In this document: positions 60,695 through 64,000 of the stretch, piece by piece | How positions within the stretch are numbered: position 1 is the stretch's first letter | Layout: each line of letters opens with the position of its first letter | Source: Pelagophyceae sp. CCMP2097 | Lineage: Eukaryota > Sar > Pelagophyceae | Direction of reading: 5' to 3' | Assembly (NCBI GenBank): GCA_026770575.1 | Contig: MU657210.1 | Location: forward strand, 212,375 to 276,374 | Length of the DNA stretch: 64,000 nt | Translations under genes and position numbers: made by a program | Notes under the pieces: model-generated | The model's database searches: none | What the model saw: only the letters and a program-made list of their open reading frames with translations | Told to the model about the DNA's origin: nothing

Positions 60695-62306
60695 ATGCGG
60701 GCCGCCGCGATGCGGGCCCTCCTCAGGCTGCTCCTCGCCCTCCTCTGCGGGAACGTACGTCCCCCAGCCGGAAAAACGTTGCGGGCAGATTACGATGGCA
60801 GATTGCGCCGGGACACAAGAATTTACGCCGAGAGGTCTATAGGAATTCCGTGGTCCATAGGAATTCATAGGCATCCGCGCTCGTACGCGGCGCGCCGGCC
60901 GCCGCGCGGCGCGGCGCCGCGGCGCGGGCGCTGCCGCCATCGCAGTTCGAATCGCTTCAAGTGTTGCTCGGCGCGGACGACGCGGCCGCCGCCGCGCGGA
61001 GCAGAGCGCTCGCGGACGCCGCCGACTCCGCGGCGGCGGCGGCGGCGCAGGTCGCCGACCTCGGCGCGCTCGTTTCGGGCGGGTCGCAGCGCGAGGCCGC
61101 CGCCGCGTCGCGCCAGCTCACCGAGTCGCTCCGGTCGCTGCAGCTCACCGACAGGCTCCGAGCGCTGCAGCCCGACGACGCCCTCGTCCGGCAGCAAATG
61201 CAGGTCCGTCCCCAGAGGCGTCTCTTCCGAGAGGTGCAACGGGGGCGACGCGGGATCCTCCCGAGGTGCGCAACGGACGATGGCAGGCGCTCGGCGCCGC
61301 GACGTCGGAGGTGGCGCGGCTGACGGACGGGCTCGCAGCGGCGGCGGCGGGCCGCGGCGCGGCGGCGGCGGTGGCGTCGGCGGCGCAGCTGTCCGACGCG
61401 GCGCGGCAGTTTTCCGTGGCGGCGCGTGCGCTGCGGCCAGACGAGGCGGCCGTCGGCGCGGCGGCGGCGCGGCTGGCCTCGGCCGCGGCCGCCGCGGCGC
61501 ACGCGGCCGAGGCATCGTCGTCGGCGGCGGCGCACGCGGCCGAGACGTCGTCGGCGTCGGGCCTCGCCGCCGCCGCCGCGTCGGCGGCAGCGCTCGCCGC
61601 CGCCGCGAACCAGCTCGCCGCGGCCCTGGCGCCGCTCCAGCCCGACGCGGCCGCGCTCGTGCGCGCCTCGGGCGACGCGCAGCGCGCCGCCGCCGCGTCA
61701 GGCGCGTCGGCGTCGGCGGCGCTCGACGCGGCGTCGGCGGCGACGGCCGCCGCGCTGACCACCGCGCGCGACGCGGCGGCGGGCCTGCTGCGGTCAAATC
61801 CGATCCACGCGCCGAGCGCGCCGACTTGGCCGAGCGCCAACGACCTGATCGGCGCGCTCGCCGCGCCGCTGCGCGACTTTGCGCCGCTGCGCGACATCAC
61901 CTCGCCGCTGCGCGACTTTGGCCCGCTCGCGTCGCCCAACGCCGTCTTGGCGTGGCTCGGGGAATCGGACCTCCACAACCTCGCCGGCATCTCGGCCGCC
62001 GGCGCGCTGCTTCTGGGCCTCGTCAAGGTTGTGCTCGGCCCAGAGGCGGCGACGGACGCGCCGCCGGCGCCGCCGCCCGCGGCCGCGCCGCCGGCGCCGC
62101 CGGCGGTGCCCCCCGAGCTGCGGCGGGCGTTTACGCGCTACTGCCTCGACTTTGACAAGTACTATGCCACCGAGCAGGACTGGGCGGCGCACTTTGCTCG
62201 ATGGCAGGCGCGAAAAATAATCGTCGACGACTACAACCGCGAGACGGGCTCCTCGCTCAAGCTCAACGCCCAGGCCGACCTCGCCGACGAGCCCGCGCTG
62301 CTCTAG
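60695..62306 (+). CDS. secreted Ala-rich coiled protein with C-terminal I29 (cathepsin propeptide)-like domain
   Basis: Exons 60695-60754, 60871-61203 and 61287-62306. Introns are 116 nt (GTACGT...ATAG) and 83 nt (GTCCGT...GCAG); 470 residues. A short signal peptide (MRALLRLLLALLCGN) precedes a long Ala/Ser helical region (residues about 45-330). A PLRDFAPLRDITSPLRDFGP repeat follows, then a hydrophobic helix (ISAAGALLLGLVKVVLG) and a Pro-rich linker. The last about 60 residues, LRRAFTRYCLDFDKYYATEQ ... HFARWQARKIIVDDYNRETG ... LNAQADL, resemble the Inhibitor_I29 fold (F..y...f.K.Y....E...Rf..w...i...N). No protease domain follows. It may act as a free inhibitor or chaperone of papain-like proteases (inference). 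Confidence 0.68.
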
Positions 62307-62516
62307 CGGCCCGCACTCGACGCCCGAGGGGCCTCGCGAGCATCATTTTCCCTGAATCTGGGCCATATTGTAACAAGAGTGTGATATCACGCCTCGAGCG
62401 ACGCAGGGTCCCAAGCACACAACCCCAACTCTCAAGCAGGCCGAGAGTGCCTCGCGCGACTCTGCAGGCATCCCTTGAACCTTACCGAGTCCCGAGTCCG
62501 AGGAGCATCCGCAACA

Positions 62517-63607
62517 TTAGACGCCCCAGAGCCGCGCCGTCGAGTCGCTGCTCGCGTCAAAACGCGCAGGGCGTCGGGCGAGAACGCGCAGCTCAGGATG
62601 AAGCCGGTGTGCCCCTTGAGCTTCGCCTGCAGCGCGCCCGTCTCGGCGTCCCACAGCCGCGCCGTCCTGTCATCGCTCCCCGTCACGATGCGCTTGCCGT
62701 CGGGCGAGAACGCGCAGCTGCGGACCCAGTCGGTGTGCCCCTCGAGCGTCGCCTGCAGCGCGCCCGTCTCGGTGTCCCAGAGCTTCGCTGTCCCGTCGTC
62801 GCTCCCCGTCGCAACGCGCTTGCCGGTGGGCGAGAACGCGCAGCTTAAGACCGAGCTGGTGTGCTCCTCGAGCGCCTGGAGTGCGCCTGTCTTGGCGTCC
62901 CAGACTCGCGCCGTCTCGTCGTGGCTCGCCGTCACGATGCGCTTGCCGTCGGGCGAGAACGCGCAGCTCGTGACGCCGCTGGCGTGCCCCTCGAGCGTCA
63001 GCAGCAGCGCGCCCGTCTCGGCGTCCCAGATGCGCGCCGTCCCATCGTGGCTCGTCGTCACGATGCGCGTGCCGTCGGGCGCGAACGCGCAGCTGTTGAC
63101 GTAGGCGGTGTGCCCCTCGAACATAGTCTGCAGCGCGCCGGTCTTTACGACCCAGATGCGCGCCGTCCCGTCGCGGCTCGCCGTCACGACGAGCGTGCTG
63201 TCAGGCGAGAACGCGCAGCTCATGACCCAGTCGGTGTGCCCCTCGAGCGCGGTCTGCAGCGCGCCCGTCTCGGCGTCCCAGAGCCGTGCCGTGCCGTCGG
63301 TGCTCGCCGTCACGGCGCGCTTGCCGTCGGGTGAGAGCGCGCAGCTCAAGACGTCTCTGGTGTGCCCCTTGAGGATTGCGGTGCCCTTCAAAATCCGGTC
63401 CTGCCAGACGAGCTTGCGCACGGCCAGCGCCACGGCTCGCGCATCTCGACCGACTCGTTTCGTCACGCCGTTGGTTGATGCCGCCAGCCGGAGGATGATC
63501 TTGAGCAGGTCGCTCTGCTGAAACACCCTCAGGGCCGGCGCGGCACCAAAGGGCCCGAAGGCTCGGTGCGGCTGCCAGCCTCGTCGCGAGGCCGTGCCGC
63601 CGTCCAT
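62517..63607 (-). CDS. WD40-repeat protein, paralog of the one at 28976-30436, with one-base frameshift near the end
   Basis: ATG 63607. The N-terminal region matches the first paralog ([27 protein letters not shown]). About eight WD40 units follow, each 42 residues: GHTDWVMSCAFSPDSTLVV, ASRDGTARIWVVKTGALQTM and so on. Near 62554 the frame slips: the sequence reads GCTCGCGTC where the repeat consensus on the plus strand has GCTCGCCGTC. With that base present the last unit would end TARLWGV and a TAA at 62517-62519, matching the other paralog (TARLWNVAL). As given, the open frame instead runs on to 62432 with a basic, non-WD tail. The repeats are fully assembled here, unlike in the first copy. 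Confidence 0.88.
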
Positions 63608-63836
63608 CTTTCCCACCCCGCACTTGCCCGGCGTGGATGAGCAACGTCACGTTGGGTCCGCGCACACTAGTAACGTCGGCCACGTCGCTAAAGCCTATTT
63701 TGGCGATATTCACTTTAATCAGTCCGAGTCACGGCAGACACTCGCGATCGCAATCAAACAGTCGGCGCGGTGGGCAGGCCAAGCGCAGGGAGCAGAGAAA
63801 CGGGCTTTTGGCGATACGAGAAGAGAGAGTCAGAAG
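63608..63836. other. intergenic between divergent genes
   Basis: AT-richer spacer with the promoters of the WD40 gene and the next plus-strand gene. No element recognised. Confidence 0.45.
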
Positions 63837-64000
63837 ATGCCGGTCCTGTGGCTCGCGGTGCTGGTCGCGCGCGCGGGCGCCCTCAGCGGCGCGCGCGCGC
63901 GGTCCGCGGCGCCGCGGACGCGCGCCGCCGCATCGCCGGTGGACCGCGACGCGTCTGCGGTGGACCGCCGCGGCGCGCTGCCGGTGGACCGCCGCGGCGC
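63837..64000 (+). CDS. start of a gene cut by the window edge
   Basis: ATG 63837 opens MPVLWLAVLVARAGALSG, a signal peptide, followed by Arg/Ala-rich sequence. Imperfect 24-nt repeats then encode PVDRRGAL-type units. The frame is open to the right edge. The leader style resembles other secretory or plastid precursors in this window. Function unknown. Confidence 0.5.
   Translation, partial: MPVLWLAVLVARAGALSGARARSAAPRTRAAASPVDRDASAVDRRGALPVDRRG

Noticed and set aside
60695..62155. 486-codon unspliced frame starting at the same ATG as the I29-like gene
   Set aside because: After the first 20 codons it becomes Arg/Gly low complexity; splicing gives an ordered protein ending in an I29-like domain.
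62432..62516. Extended C-terminus of the second WD40 protein
   Set aside because: It follows a one-base slip relative to the repeat consensus and has no counterpart in the paralog; treated as a frameshift product.

Overview
The window is a gene-dense, GC-rich nuclear segment of a eukaryote. Introns are short (about 40-150 nt), spliceosomal and very frequent. The gene set is eukaryotic: histone deacetylase, SET protein, VDAC, SERINC, the RED/IK splicing factor, a Pol III subunit, a mitochondrial carrier and a mTERF protein. Several proteins begin with a signal peptide followed by an AF-type motif, as in plastid import of secondary algae. RAP proteins with LAN.xWAYA repeats and tandem WD40 proteins also fit a stramenopile alga. 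I infer a pelagophyte-like organism (Aureococcus type), but this comes from gene style and not from a database match. Two runs of N (29529-30302 and 58294-58558) show a draft assembly.

Layout. 1-8.2 kb: tail of an upstream gene, a coiled-coil protein, a frameshifted RRM-RAP gene (minus), a class II-like histone deacetylase, a Rel/Spo-like protein (minus) and an unresolved gene. 9-17.3 kb: a TPR plus 2-oxoglutarate oxygenase (minus), a TTD14-like P-loop protein, a coiled-coil protein, a NodU-type carbamoyltransferase with a PqqD-like tail, and a small protein. 17.7-28.8 kb: a large low-complexity protein, a glycosyltransferase, an MFS carrier, a SET protein, a conserved unknown, a Pro-rich type I membrane protein and a mTERF protein. 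29-39.4 kb: a WD40 protein interrupted by the first gap, an aminotransferase-COMT fusion, a plastid-targeted Ala/Lys-rich protein, two small genes and a SERINC protein. 40-55.6 kb: an EF-hand Na/Ca exchanger, VDAC, a membrane coiled-coil protein, a secreted PAN-GH3 glycosidase, an RPC9-like subunit, a methyltransferase-like protein, a CLC transporter with CBS domains, a GST and tRNA-Ala(AGC). 55.7-64 kb: RED/IK, BolA, a repeat-rich stretch with the second gap, a mitochondrial carrier, a protein ending in an I29-like domain, a second WD40 paralog with a one-base frameshift, and the start of a further gene.

These are mostly unrelated housekeeping genes packed head to head or head to tail. I see no operon-like system and no CRISPR or phage element. 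The more unusual items are the aminotransferase-COMT fusion, the carbamoyltransferase with its PqqD-like C-terminus, a strong preference for GTGCG 5' splice sites, and a dispersed 12-nt palindrome. Exon coordinates were placed by hand from reading-frame continuity and GT/AG signals. Where summed exon lengths close to a multiple of three, I say so. None is supported by transcripts.
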